A stretch of 64,000 nt of DNA from G965207335 sp965207335 (GCA_965207335.1 OZ242267.1:1-64000); one strand, 5' to 3'; numbered from the stretch's first letter, positions 27,661-37,032 are shown. The notes: generated from the sequence alone by a model not told the origin. Translations and numbers: made by a program.

Positions 27661-28123
27661 ATATATTTGTTATTAAATTATTAATGGCAAAATCAACACT
27701 TTGCTTTATTATCATTTTTCTATTGCCATAAAATAACTTTTTTATAGCATATTTTTTTTTTGCAGTTAAAAATGCTAAATAAACTGTGCCAACTGGCTTA
27801 TTTAGACTACCACCTGTTGGACCTGCTATGCCACTTATTGCTACTGCTAGTTGCGTTCTTGAATTATTAACTATCCCATTCAACATTTCTAAAACTACCT
27901 GCTTACTTACAGCGCCATACTTATCTAAGGTATTTGAGCTAACACCTAGTACTTCTCGTTTGGCTTTATTACTATAAGTTATATAGCCTCTATCAAAGTA
28001 TTTAGAGCTACCAGATATAGATGTTAATTTAGCAGATAAAGCACCTGCTGTACAAGATTCTGCAACACTTATTGTGAGTTTATTTATAAGTAATAATTCT
28101 GCTAATTTATCAATATCACTCAT
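27647..28123 (-). CDS. pncC: Nicotinamide-nucleotide amidohydrolase (CinA C-terminal family)
   Basis: 158 residues, stand-alone CinA C-terminal domain. It deamidates NMN to NaMN in pyridine-nucleotide recycling. Motifs AESCTAG (21-27), YITYSNKAKREVLGV (47-61), and ISGIAGPTGGS followed by KPVGTVYLAF match the family. The convergent 14-base overlap with the MazG-like gene is the last gene-dense point before the 28-31 kb repeat region. Confidence 0.92.
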   Translation of the reverse strand: MSDIDKLAELLLINKLTISVAESCTAGALSAKLTSISGSSKYFDRGYITYSNKAKREVLGVSSNTLDKYGAVSKQVVLEMLNGIVNNSRTQLAVAISGIAGPTGGSLNKPVGTVYLAFLTAKKKYAIKKLFYGNRKMIIKQSVDFAINNLITNISKCF

Positions 28124-28354
28124 ATAATTAAGGTTAATGCTAAAAGTATTATTTTACTAAAAAATACTGTGTTAGAATAATTTAAATATAATTAGACACT
28201 GTACTTTTATACCACCGTCATTGCTAGCCTTAATAAAGGCGTGGCAATCTCGTGCTACAAAAGCGGTGTAATTTAAAAAAAGTACCCATAATAGTAAGCA
28301 AAGCTTACTTTGGGGAGTATCCCCAAACCCCTAACAACAATTGTTTTTTTATTA

Positions 28355-28461
28355 GAGATCTTTGCATAAATAGAGATGATTAGCAGAGCTCTGATTTTTG
28401 CTTAATGTAAGTGAGTGAAAAGCGGGGTTTTGATGATTATTCATGTTTGTGCAAAGGTCTC
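28355..28461 (-). mobile_element. MITE copy, subfamily A, internally deleted (107 bp)
   Basis: Terminus GAGATCTTTGCATAAA (one change) and intact GGTCTC; flanks TATTA and CATTA match at four of five bases. Its flanking modules are the same as those around the copies at 29410 and 30837, so these three share one insertion and were spread by segmental duplication. Confidence 0.78.
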
Positions 28462-29409
28462 CATTAGGGGCAGAACGAGTTTGTACACTATAACCATTGT
28501 ACAACAGCCCCTCAAACTCCCCATATAGATATTGTGCTTGTAAGGTATATTTTTGTCGTGAGATATTCGCGGTGTGATTTTAAAGAAGCACTAAGAATTG
28601 AGAATTGGAATTATACCAAATGTCGATTAAAAAAAGTACCCATAATAGTAAGCAAAGCTTACTTTGGGGAGTATCCCCAAACCCCTAACAGCAATTGTTT
28701 TTTTAATTGAGGGGCAGAACTAATTCCTTCATTACAACCATTGTACAACAGCCCCTCAAACTCCCCATATAGATATTGTGCTTGTAAGGTATATTTTTGT
28801 CGTGAGATATTTGTGGTGTGATTTAAAAAAAGCACTAAGAATTGAGAATTGGAATTATACCTACCGTCATTGCGAGACTTTGTAAAAAGGCGTAGCAATC
28901 TCATCTTAATGCAAATCATAACAGGCAAGGCTTGTTATAACAGTGTTCGCAATGACGACATAATTGCCTGAGATTGCCACACACTAAAAAACAGTGTTCG
29001 CAATGACGAGCTACAAACACACCCACCGTCATTGCGAATAAATAAAGAGAATACTACCCTTTTTTAATAGTGAGCAAAGCTTACTTTGGGGAATATCCCC
29101 AAACCCCTAACAGCAATTGTTTTTTTAATTGAGGGGCAGAACTAATTCCTTCATTACAACTATTGTACAACAGCCCCTCAAACTCCCCATATATACATTG
29201 TGCTTGTAAGGTATATTTTTGTTGTGAGACATTCGCGGTGTAATTTTAAAAAAGCACTAACAATAACGAATTGGAATTATGCCAAATGTCGATTAAAAAA
29301 AGTACCCATAATAGTAAGCAAAGCTCACTTTGGGGAGTATCCCCAAACCCCTAACAGCAATTACAGGGTGTTTAGTTTGTGTTAAGTTGTTTTACTTGTT
29401 TTTTTATTA

Positions 29410-29573
29410 GAGATCTTTGCATAAATAGAGATGATTAGCAGAGCTCTGATTTTTGCTTAATTGATGATATTCTATCAAGCCTGTCCTAGTTGTTCTAAGG
29501 CTGGTTTGATAAAAATTATCAAGTGAGTGAAAAGCGGGGTTTTGATGATTATTCATGTTTGTGCAAAGGTCTC
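29410..29573 (-). mobile_element. MITE copy, subfamily A, 164 bp
   Basis: Full-length relative of the 28355 copy with the same GAGATC terminus and the same TATTA/CATTA flanks, within the same repeat modules. The conserved frame MNNHQNPAFHSLDNFYQ is open. Confidence 0.8.
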
Positions 29574-29885
29574 CATTAGGGGCAGAACTAATTCCTTCAT
29601 TACAACTATTGTACAACAGCCCCTCAAACTCCCCATATATACATTGTGCTTGTAAGGTATATTTTTGTTGTGAGATATTTGTGGTGTGATTTTAAAAAAG
29701 CACTAAGAATTGAGAATTGGAATTATACCTACCGTCATTGCGAGACTTGATAAAGGCGTGGCAATCTCATCCTACAAATGCGGTGTAATTTAATAATAGC
29801 AAAAATAGATATTAAAAAATGTTATAATTTAAGTAATGATTTTTTAATTACCTTGCAACTGTAAGCAATAATAAATGAGGTTAAT

Positions 29886-30290
29886 GTGGGTTTAATCAAT
29901 GCAAAAATAGAGCTCTCAAATCCAAAAAGTAGTAATATTCAATCCATAAAAGTTAATTCATTAGTGGATACTGGTTCTTTACATCTGTGCATACCAGAAC
30001 ATATTGCTATACAGTTAGAACTTGAAGAATTATATAAACGAGAAGTAACAACTGCTGATGGTAGCAAGCATTTAGTGCCATATATGGGACCTATAGTTAT
30101 TAAATTTTTAAATAGAGGTTGTTTTACTGGAGCTTTAGTATTAGGTAATGAAGTACTTTTAGGTGCTGTACCTATAGAAGATATGGATGTATTAATATCA
30201 CCTGCTAAGCAAACACTAATTGTAAACCCAGAAAATCCAAATATTGCCTCATCAATAGTTAAAAGGTACTATCGTCATTGCGAGCCTTGA
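29886..30290 (+). CDS. Retropepsin-like aspartic protease family protein
   Basis: 134 residues from a GTG start preceded by TGAGG. The active-site motif VDTGS (27-31) and the later hydrophobic-hydrophobic-G pattern (LVLGNEVLLGAVPIEDMDVLI) fit the clan AA single-domain aspartic proteases found in bacteria and archaea. The last residues (RHCEP) and the stop are encoded by a palindromic repeat (CGTCATTGCGAGCC), so the native C-terminus may be altered. The only credible gene in 28.1-31.5 kb, flanked on both sides by repeat modules. Substrate unknown; a role in peptide maturation cannot be excluded but nothing in the sequence shows it. Confidence 0.7.
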   Translation: MGLINAKIELSNPKSSNIQSIKVNSLVDTGSLHLCIPEHIAIQLELEELYKREVTTADGSKHLVPYMGPIVIKFLNRGCFTGALVLGNEVLLGAVPIEDMDVLISPAKQTLIVNPENPNIASSIVKRYYRHCEP

Positions 30291-31265
30291 TAAAGGCGTA
30301 GCAATCTCATCTTAAAAACGCGATGTAATTAGCGGCAGTGCAAATCATAACAGGCAAGGCTTGTTATAACAGTGTTCGCAATGACAACATAATTGCCTGA
30401 GATTGCCACACACTAAAAAACAGTATTCGCAATGACAAGCTACAAACACACACTGTCATTGCGAATAAATAAAGAGAATACTACCCTTTTTTAATAGTAA
30501 GCAAAGCTTACTTTGGGGAATATCCCCAAACCCCTAACAGCAATTGTTTTTTTAATTGAGGGGCAGAACTAATTCCTTCATCACAACCATTGTACAACAG
30601 CCCCTCAAACTCCCCATATATACATTGTGCTTGTAAGGTATATTTTTGTTGTGAGACATTCGCGGTGTAATTTTAAAAAAGCACTAACAATAACGAATTG
30701 GAATTATACCAAATGTCGATTAAAAAAAGTACCCATAATAGTAAGCAAAGCTTACTTTGGGGAGTATCCCCAAACCCCTAACAGCAATTACAGGGTGTTT
30801 AGTTTGTGTTAAGTTGTTTTACTTGTTTTTTTATTAGAGATCTTTGCATAAATAGAGATGATTAGCAGAGCTCTGATTTTTACTTAATTGATGATATTCT
30901 ATCAAGCCTGTCCTAGTTGTTCTAAGGCTGGTTTGATAAAAATTATCAAGTGAGTGAAAAGCGGGGTTTTGATGATTATTCATGTTTGTGCAAAGGTCTC
31001 CATTAGGGGCAGAACCAATTCCTTAATTACAACTATTGTACAACTGCCCCTCAAACTCCCCATATAGATATTGTGCTTGTAAGGTATATTTTTGTCGTGA
31101 GATATTTGTGGTGTGATTTAAAAAAAGCACTAACAATAACGAATTGGAATTATGCCCATCGTCATTGCGAGCCTTGATAAAGGCGTGGCAATCTCATCTT
31201 AATGCAAATCATAACAGGCAAGGCTTGTTATAACAGTGTTCGCAATGACGACATAATTGCCTGAG
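30270..31265. repeat. Dispersed-repeat block II
   Basis: About 1 kb repeating the modules of block I: CGTCATTGCGAG palindromes (about 30270-30440 and 31157-31254), TTTGGGGA(A/G)TATCCCCAAA hairpins (about 30511 and 30755) and GGGGCAG...GCCCC modules (about 30560 and 31008). Much of 30450-31130 is a near copy of 29040-29700, showing segmental duplication on both sides of the aspartic-protease gene. No credible gene. Confidence 0.8.
30837..31000 (-). mobile_element. MITE copy, subfamily A, 164 bp
   Basis: Same termini, length and flanks as the 29410 copy. It lies in the duplicated repeat segment, so it is a passenger of that duplication rather than an independent insertion. Confidence 0.8.
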
Positions 31266-31291
31266 AGTTTTTTAGTTAAATAATTAAATAT

Positions 31292-31319
31292 TTGACATTA
31301 TTCTTATACTATATAATAC
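31292..31319 (+). promoter_or_regulatory. Candidate sigma-70 promoter upstream of nuoM
   Basis: TTGACA at 31292-31297 and TAATAC at 31314-31319 with 16-base spacing (TATAAT overlaps at 31312 with a short 14-base spacing). A MITE now lies between this site and nuoM. AT-richness makes chance matches common. Confidence 0.3.
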
Positions 31320-31321
31320 TG

Positions 31322-31483
31322 GAGACCTTTGCATAAATAGGGGTGATTAGCAAAAATTCAATTTTTGCCGAATTAGTGATTTTATTAAACTTTGTCCTAG
31401 CAGGGCTAAGGTTGGGTTTAAAAAATTGCTAAGTTGGTGAAAAGCGGGTTTTTGATGATTATTCATATTTGTGCAAAGGTCTC
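31322..31483 (-). mobile_element. MITE copy, subfamily B, 162 bp
   Basis: Termini GAGACCTTTGCATAAA and GCAAAGGTCTC, flanks TACTG and TACTA. The interior differs from subfamily A (AAATTCAATTTTTGCCG, CTAGCAGGGCTAAGG) but keeps the length, the hairpin architecture and the open frame beginning MNNHQK. Lies 28 bases upstream of nuoM. Confidence 0.85.
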
Positions 31484-31510
31484 TACTAATATCATATTTT
31501 TTAATTACTA

Positions 31511-33016
31511 ATGATTAGAGATAATATATTAAGTTTGCTGATTTGGCTACCTATTATTGCAGGCATTACTACCTTAATTATAGGTAATAATCGCCCATTA
31601 TTAGCAAAATGTTTTGCATTTATTATTGTTCTTATTGTATTTATTTTAAGTTTAGTTTTATATACTAACTTTGATACTACTACCCACATAATGCAGTTTA
31701 CTGAACATTATAGTTGGATAAGTAGTTTAAATATAAATTACTCTTTAGGAATTGATGGCATATCATTACCTTTAATTATTTTAACTACATTTAGTGGACT
31801 AATAGTTTTGCTTGCTATTTGGCATTTAGATAATAAAATCGCTGATTATATATCAGCTTTTTTATTAATGGAAGGACTTATTATTGGGGTATTTTCTGCA
31901 CTTGATGCTATGTTGTTTTATGTATTTTGGGAGGCATCTCTGGTACCTATGTTATTAATTATTGGTATTTGGGGCGGTGATAGAAGAATTTATGCCACTA
32001 TTAAATTTTTCTTATATACATTTTTTGGCTCGGTGTTTATGCTGATTGCATTTATTTATATGTATCATAGTGGCAACTCATTTGATATTTTATTTTTACA
32101 TGATTTAAACCTAACTTTACTCGAACAACAACTCATATTTTGGGCATTTTTTATAGCATTTGCGGTAAAAGTTCCAATGTTTCCTGTTCACACTTGGCTA
32201 CCAGATGCTCATGTTGAAGCACCTACTGCTGGTTCTGTTATTTTAGCTGCTATTATGTTAAAAATGGGTGGTTATGGCTTTTTTCGTTTTAGTTTACCAA
32301 TAACCCCAGATGCTGCTTTTGATTTTGCAGATATTGTTATTTTTATATCACTTATAGCCATTGCTTATATCGGCTTTGTTGCCTTAGTGCAAAAAGATAT
32401 GAAAAAACTAATAGCCTACTCATCTGTGTCACACATGGGCTTTGTTACCTTAGGTATTTTTGCAGTACTTTTAATAGCAGATAAAAATATTACAAGTGGT
32501 GCTTTATTAGGTTTAAGTGGTGCTATGGTGCAAATGGTATCGCACGGATTTATATCAGCGGCTATGTTTTTGATAATTGGAGTTTTGTATGAAAGAATGC
32601 ATTCAAGACAAATAGCCGATTACGGTGGTGTTGCTAATCGTATGCCAATATTTATTGCATTTGTTGTGCTTTTTGCTATGGCTAATGCTGGATTGCCGGG
32701 TACATCTGGTTTTGTTGGCGAATTTATGGTTATTTTATCAGTTATGCAAATTAGTTTTTGGTATGCGTTAGTAGCATCTTTGACTTTAATTATTGGTGCT
32801 GCTTATACCTTGTGGATGGTTAAACGAGTATTTTTTGGCAAGATAGCAAACGAAAATGTCGCTAAATTACAAGATATAAATGCCAGAGAATTTGTTATTT
32901 TTGCTATACTGGCAATAGTGGTTTTGGCATTTGGTATTTATCCACAAATGCTAATAGAAGTAATGGATACATCATTAGAACATTTGATACAGCAAGCATT
33001 AAACAGTAAATTATAA
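31511..33016 (+). CDS. nuoM: NADH-quinone oxidoreductase subunit M
   Basis: 501 residues, about 14 membrane helices. Antiporter-like proton-channel subunit of complex I in the inner membrane. The family motif around the key glutamate is visible (FWEASLVPMLLIIGIWGG, about 138-155), as are FAVKVPMFPVHTWLPDAHVEAPTAGSVILA with the conserved Lys and LIAYSSVSHMGF. Followed 4 bases later by nuoN. The rest of the nuo operon is not upstream: 31.5 kb is bounded by the repeat block, so nuoA-L must be elsewhere. Confidence 0.95.
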   Translation: MIRDNILSLLIWLPIIAGITTLIIGNNRPLLAKCFAFIIVLIVFILSLVLYTNFDTTTHIMQFTEHYSWISSLNINYSLGIDGISLPLIILTTFSGLIVLLAIWHLDNKIADYISAFLLMEGLIIGVFSALDAMLFYVFWEASLVPMLLIIGIWGGDRRIYATIKFFLYTFFGSVFMLIAFIYMYHSGNSFDILFLHDLNLTLLEQQLIFWAFFIAFAVKVPMFPVHTWLPDAHVEAPTAGSVILAAIMLKMGGYGFFRFSLPITPDAAFDFADIVIFISLIAIAYIGFVALVQKDMKKLIAYSSVSHMGFVTLGIFAVLLIADKNITSGALLGLSGAMVQMVSHGFISAAMFLIIGVLYERMHSRQIADYGGVANRMPIFIAFVVLFAMANAGLPGTSGFVGEFMVILSVMQISFWYALVASLTLIIGAAYTLWMVKRVFFGKIANENVAKLQDINAREFVIFAILAIVVLAFGIYPQMLIEVMDTSLEHLIQQALNSKL

Positions 33017-33020
33017 AATT

Positions 33021-34496
33021 ATGAGTTCAGAAATATTAAAAATTCTATCATTTAATACTAAGGATTTTATTTACATATTTCCAGAAATATTTTTATTATT
33101 AAGCATTATAGTTATTTTATTAATTAATTTATTTTTAATTGGTAAATTTAAACAAATAACTTACTATTTAACCCAACTTAGTTTACTTATTACTTTGATT
33201 TTATCTTGGAATTTACTAGATTATGAAAAAGTAGTAATTTTTAGCAATTCTTTTGTGCTTGATTATTTTTCTGGAGTATTAAAAATATTTATTTATGTAT
33301 TTAGTATGGTTGCTCTTGTTTATTCTAGGCATTATATGACCGTGCATAAAATCTTAAAAGGCGAGTACTTTGTGCTATTTTTATTTGCCGTATTTGGAAT
33401 GATGGTACTAGCATCTGGATATAGTTTATTAACCATATATATAGGCTTAGAAATATTAACTATATCGTTTTACACATTAATAGCATTTACAATAAATAGA
33501 ATGCCAAGCATTGAAGCTGCAATTAAATATTTTGTTTTAGCAGCAATAGCCTCTGGTATTTTATTATATGGAATGTCAATGATTTATGGTGTTACTGCAA
33601 GTATAAATATCTCTGAAATTGCTGACTTTACCAGTAATATTGGTATTCTTAGTAATGGAGAATTATTAGCACTTAATTTTGGCTTAGTGTTTATTGTAAT
33701 AGGTTTGGCATTCAAGTTTGGTGCTGTACCTTTTCATATGTGGGTACCTGATGTTTATCACGGTGCTCCAACTGCTGTTACTATGTTTTTATCCACTGCG
33801 CCTAAAATAGCTATATTGGTTATGTTAGTTAGGTTATTAGTAGAGGCTTTGGGAGGGCTTGTATCTTATTGGCAAGATATTTTAATGTTTATGGCAGTAG
33901 CATCAATAATATTAGGTTCATTAGTAGCATTAGTGCAAAAGAATATTAAAAGATTATTGGCTTATTCCACTATATCGCATATTGGTTTTATACTACTTGG
34001 TTTTGCAACAGGGCAGGAATTAGGTTATTCAGCATCAGTTTTTTATCTTATAGCCTATATACTAATGAGTTTAGTAGCTTTTGGGATAATTATTGCTTTT
34101 AATAATAAAGGTTTTGAAGCAGATAATATCACTGATTATAAAGGATTAGCTAAAACTAATCCTTGGTTTGCATTATTGATGCTTATTACCATGTTGTCTA
34201 TGGCTGGAATACCACCGTTTATTGGTTTTTATGCTAAATTTGTAATTTTATCACAAATAATAGCTTTAAATTATATTTGGATTGCAGTTATTGTTGTGGT
34301 GTTTGCGGTTATTAGCTCGTATTATTACTTAGTGGTTTGTAAAAATATTTATTTTGACACCTCAGACCATAATACTAACATGCAATTAACTGCCCCCATA
34401 GATGTTAAACTAGTGTTATCAATTAATGCCTTATTAATATTTTTTATTGGTATATTTCCAAATTATTTTATTGACTTGGCTAAGTCAATTTTTTAA
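33021..34496 (+). CDS. nuoN: NADH-quinone oxidoreductase subunit N
   Basis: 491 residues, about 14 membrane helices; second antiporter-like subunit of complex I. Motifs: LEILTISFYTLIAF (about 145-158), FKFGAVPFHMWVPDVYHGAPTAVTMFLS and RLLAYSTISHIGFILLG. Normal length (E. coli 485). Its final 100-odd bases plus the downstream spacer have been copied twice into the adjacent peptide cluster (36003 and 38426). Confidence 0.95.
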   Translation: MSSEILKILSFNTKDFIYIFPEIFLLLSIIVILLINLFLIGKFKQITYYLTQLSLLITLILSWNLLDYEKVVIFSNSFVLDYFSGVLKIFIYVFSMVALVYSRHYMTVHKILKGEYFVLFLFAVFGMMVLASGYSLLTIYIGLEILTISFYTLIAFTINRMPSIEAAIKYFVLAAIASGILLYGMSMIYGVTASINISEIADFTSNIGILSNGELLALNFGLVFIVIGLAFKFGAVPFHMWVPDVYHGAPTAVTMFLSTAPKIAILVMLVRLLVEALGGLVSYWQDILMFMAVASIILGSLVALVQKNIKRLLAYSTISHIGFILLGFATGQELGYSASVFYLIAYILMSLVAFGIIIAFNNKGFEADNITDYKGLAKTNPWFALLMLITMLSMAGIPPFIGFYAKFVILSQIIALNYIWIAVIVVVFAVISSYYYLVVCKNIYFDTSDHNTNMQLTAPIDVKLVLSINALLIFFIGIFPNYFIDLAKSIF

Positions 34497-34559
34497 CTAT
34501 TTATAAGCTATCAAGACGATTGAGTTTGTTACTCACATTAGTGCATTATATTATTATTC

Positions 34560-34674
34560 TTGCAGAACTCTTAGTGTAACACAGTAACTTTATATTTAGT
34601 AATGCAAAATATATGGAATAATTACTAAAAAATAATTATAATGACATATGTAATTAAATTAAGAAATAAAAAAA
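34560..34674 (+). promoter_or_regulatory. Conserved upstream region of A-type peptide genes
   Basis: About 115 bases ending at the A-type start, recurring before the starts at 36303, 38726 and 39997. The shared core reads CTCTTAGTGTAAC, then TTATATTTAGTAA, AAAATATATGGAATAATTAC and ATGACATATGTAATTAAATT. Conservation of the whole spacer in four places fits a shared promoter, though recent duplication alone would also explain it. Confidence 0.45.
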
Positions 34675-35013
34675 ATGAAAGAGCCAATAAATAATAAATT
34701 ATTTGATAAAGCATTTAGAAATGAACTTCGTAATAACACAAAAGATGCTATATCAAAATTGCAGGATAAAAGCAATAAAGATATAAAATTTAATGTTGTT
34801 ACTAATACCAAAGATACTACGCATATAGTTTTCCCTAATCAAGAATCAATGATGATTAGTTTAAGTAAATTATATGCAGGCGAAGATACTTTTACTATTG
34901 GTACTGTTGGCTCTGCTGGTTCAGTTAGTACTGCATCCTCTTTTGGATGTACTTTCGGCACAGCTGGTTCAGTTGGCACAATTGGCTCAGCGGGCACTGT
35001 AAAACCATTTTAA
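34675..35013 (+). CDS. NHLP-leader repeat peptide, A-type (unit 1)
   Basis: 112 residues. The leader begins MKEPINNK and carries FDKAFRNELRNNTKDA (10-25) and KFNVVTNTKDTTHIVFP (38-54), ending KLYAG (65-69). The core of 43 residues has one Cys (FGCTFGTAGS) and GTV-GSA-GSV-STA repeats, tail VKPF. First peptide gene after nuoN, 178 bases downstream. Identical copy at 37098. Confidence 0.75.
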   Translation: MKEPINNKLFDKAFRNELRNNTKDAISKLQDKSNKDIKFNVVTNTKDTTHIVFPNQESMMISLSKLYAGEDTFTIGTVGSAGSVSTASSFGCTFGTAGSVGTIGSAGTVKPF

Positions 35014-35034
35014 CACACACAAATAAGGAAAAAA

Positions 35035-35370
35035 ATGAAAACACAAAATACAAATAATATATGGTTTGATAAAAAATTTAGAGAGCAACTTCGCAGTAAC
35101 CCACAACAACTAGCAAACAATATTTATAATGAAAGCCTTGATAATGTTGAGTATAAAGTATTTACTAACAGCAAAGATACTATGTATGTAGTTTTTCCTA
35201 ATAAAGAATTAATGCTTAATTTAGATAATATAAATGTTGCTGTCAATACCTCAACTATTGGCTCAGCAGGTTCATCAACCACAGTAGGTACATTAGGTTC
35301 AGTAGGTACAACTCTTAGCTCAGCTTCTACTGCTAGTACTGCTGGCTCAGTAGGTAGTGTAAAGGTATAA
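35035..35370 (+). CDS. NHLP-leader repeat peptide, B-type (unit 1)
   Basis: 111 residues. Leader MKTQNTNN, FDKKFREQLRSNPQQ (11-25), EYKVFTNSKDTMYVVFP (39-55), ending NINVAV (65-70), one of few members without A-A/G at the junction. The core of 41 residues has no Cys and regular STI-GSA-GSS-TTV-GTL-GSV repeats. SD AAGGA precedes the ATG by 7 bases. Identical copy at 37458. Confidence 0.75.
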   Translation: MKTQNTNNIWFDKKFREQLRSNPQQLANNIYNESLDNVEYKVFTNSKDTMYVVFPNKELMLNLDNINVAVNTSTIGSAGSSTTVGTLGSVGTTLSSASTASTAGSVGSVKV

Positions 35371-35434
35371 GTTAGCAAAAAATAAATTGCTGATTTTTCA
35401 AATATTTAATATTTAATAAAAAAAGAACTAAAAA

Positions 35435-35818
35435 ATGAAAACACAAAACACAAATAATATGTTGTTTGATAAAGAATTTAGAAAACAACTTCGTAGTGAC
35501 CCACAAAAAATGGCAAAAAATATTTATAATGAAAATCTTGATAATGTTGAGTACAAAGTATTTACTAACAGCAAAGATACTACATACTTAGTTTTCCACG
35601 ACCAAACATTAATTAATAATTTAAATAAAGTAAATGCTGCTGCTACTGCTGGCACAGGAGGTTCAATTGGTACAGTTGCCACAGCTGGCACAATAGACTC
35701 AATCAGCACTACATTATCTTCAATAGGTACAGTAAGTAGTGCAGGCAGTGGTGGTTCAATAGGAAGTGCAGATATTGGCTCTGGAGCAGTAGCTGGACTG
35801 GTTAACAAAGGTAAATAG
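35435..35818 (+). CDS. NHLP-leader repeat peptide, C-type (unit 1)
   Basis: 127 residues. The leader resembles the B type but with YLVFHDQTLINNLNKVNAA (51-69). The longer core (58 residues, no Cys) has GTG-GSI-GTV-ATA-GTI repeats and then a distinct non-repetitive tail ADIGSGAVAGLVNKGK shared only by C-type members (37858, 40762). Identical copy at 37858. Confidence 0.75.
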   Translation: MKTQNTNNMLFDKEFRKQLRSDPQKMAKNIYNENLDNVEYKVFTNSKDTTYLVFHDQTLINNLNKVNAAATAGTGGSIGTVATAGTIDSISTTLSSIGTVSSAGSGGSIGSADIGSGAVAGLVNKGK

Positions 35819-36002
35819 TTTTGTTATATATTGAAACTTAGAAAACAACTTCTTAATAACCAACAATAACTAACAAGACAGTTGAATTATATAAATTATT
35901 AGCTAGCACATATAGCAATAATCAAAATTTAATAATCTTTAAACAAAGACATCAGTGTAGATTAAATATATTTTTAGTACAAGATTAAGCCTTTATGCTA
36001 AT

Positions 36003-36119
36003 ATACAATTACCTATACCCATAGATATTAAATTAGTGTTATCAATTAATGCCTTATTAATATTTTTTATTGGTATATTTCCAAATTATTTTATTGACTT
36101 GGCTAAGTCAATTTTTTAA
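36003..36119 (+). pseudogene. Duplicated 3' end of nuoN (remnant 1)
   Basis: About 117 bases matching the last part of nuoN (from PIDVKLVLSINALLIF through the stop) with a few substitutions. The following 180 bases match the nuoN-peptide spacer. It marks the junction of an older duplication that copied nuoN's end plus a peptide gene. The rest of 35819-36302 (484 bases) holds no gene. Confidence 0.85.
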
Positions 36120-36179
36120 TTATTTATAAGCTATCAAGGAGATTGAGTTTGTTACTCACATTAGTATATTATATTATTA

Positions 36180-36302
36180 TAATTATTTTTAAAAACTCTT
36201 AGTGTAACAAAGTAACTTTATATTTAGTAACGCAAAATATATGGAATAATTACTAAAAAATATTTATAATGACATATGTAATTAAATTAAGGAATAAAAA
36301 AA
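36180..36302 (+). promoter_or_regulatory. Conserved upstream region of A-type peptide genes (copy 2)
   Basis: Repeats the spacer at 34560-34674 with small changes (TAACGCAAAATATATGGAAT, AAGGAATAAAAAAAATG) and gives a better SD, AAGGAA, than the first copy. Confidence 0.42.
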
Positions 36303-36665
36303 ATGAAAGAGCCAATAAATAATAAGATATTTGATAAAGCATTTAGAAATGAACTTCGTAATAACACAAAAGATGCTATGTCAAAATTGCAGGATGAAAG
36401 CAATAAAGATATAAAATTTAATGTTGTTACTAATACTAAAGATACTATATATGTAGTTTTTCCTAATCAAGCATCAATTATTAACTTAGATAAATTACAT
36501 GCAGGTATTGCAGATATTGCAGGTATAGATCCTGTAAAGTCTGGTAGTATTAGCTCAGTTGGTAGTGCTGGTACAATTGCTTGTTTCGGTACTTTAGGTG
36601 GTACTCTATCCACAGCAGGTTCTATAGGTTCTGTAGGTACAGCAGGTTCTGTAAAACCAAATTAA
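36303..36665 (+). CDS. NHLP-leader repeat peptide, A'-type (unit 1)
   Basis: 120 residues. The leader is nearly identical to the A type (FDKAFRNELRNNTKDAMSKL) and ends KLHAG. The core of about 51 residues is divergent at its start (IADIAGIDPVKSGS), then repetitive (SGS-ISS-VGS-AGT) with one Cys in TIACFGT, tail VKPN. It shows leader conservation with core divergence after duplication. Identical copy at 38726. Confidence 0.75.
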   Translation: MKEPINNKIFDKAFRNELRNNTKDAMSKLQDESNKDIKFNVVTNTKDTIYVVFPNQASIINLDKLHAGIADIAGIDPVKSGSISSVGSAGTIACFGTLGGTLSTAGSIGSVGTAGSVKPN

Positions 36666-36696
36666 TATATAAAAAATACACAAAAAAAATAAAAAA

Positions 36697-37032
36697 ATGA
36701 AAACACAAAATGCAAATAATATGTTGTTTGATAAAAAACTTAGAAAACAACTTCGTAATAATCCACAACAAGTAGCACAAAATATTTACAACCAAGATCT
36801 TGATAATGTTGAGTATAAGGTACTTACTAACAGCAAAGATACTATGTATGTAGTTTTTCCTAGTAAAAAATTAATGCTTGATTTAGGTGATGTAAATGCT
36901 GCTGGTAATAGCTCAACTATTAGTTCAGCAGGATCAGCAAGTACAGTAGGTACATTAAGTTCAATAGGTGCAACTCTTGGCTCATCTTCTACTGCTGGTA
37001 CTATTAGTTCAGCAGGTAGTATAAAGACATAG
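36697..37032 (+). CDS. NHLP-leader repeat peptide, B'-type (unit 1)
   Basis: 111 residues. Leader FDKKLRKQLRNNPQQVAQNI with EYKVLTNSKDTMYVVFP, ending DVNAAG. Core of 42 residues, no Cys, STI-SSA-GSA-STV-GTL-SSI repeats, tail SIKT. Preceded by an A-rich spacer without a clear SD. Identical copy at 39120. Confidence 0.74.
   Translation: MKTQNANNMLFDKKLRKQLRNNPQQVAQNIYNQDLDNVEYKVLTNSKDTMYVVFPSKKLMLDLGDVNAAGNSSTISSAGSASTVGTLSSIGATLGSSSTAGTISSAGSIKT

Larger units (their letters stand above)
28205..29870. repeat. Dispersed-repeat block I (palindromic repeats and REP-like modules)
   Basis: About 1.7 kb without credible genes, assembled from three recurring modules. (1) A palindromic element beginning CGTCATTGCGAG and ending GGCGTGGCAATCTCATC, seen at about 28214, 28863 and 29731, with inverted fragments GTTCGCAATGACG at about 28945 and 28996. 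(2) TTTGGGGAGTATCCCCAAAC, a perfect local hairpin, within an AAGCAAAGCTTACTTTGG context (about 28295, 28652, 29070, 29315). (3) AGGGGCAGAAC...GCCCCTCAAACTCCCC (about 28465, 28705, 29130, 29578). Two MITEs are embedded. Short ORFs here recur wherever the modules recur, so I treat them as non-genes. Confidence 0.8.

Noticed and set aside
29407..29616. Frame through the MITE at 29410 as an independent gene
   Set aside because: It is the element's own open frame extended into repeat sequence. Described under the MITE instead.
29200..30812. Identical 61-codon frames (starting MLVRYIFVVRHSRC) at 29200 and 30627
   Set aside because: They lie wholly in the dispersed repeat modules and recur because those modules are duplicated; no SD or family support.
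35124..35808. Long antisense frames rich in Pro/Ala/Val/Glu opposite the peptide genes
   Set aside because: They mirror the repetitive core codons of the real genes, lack ribosome-binding sites and recur wherever a core occurs, so they are shadows.
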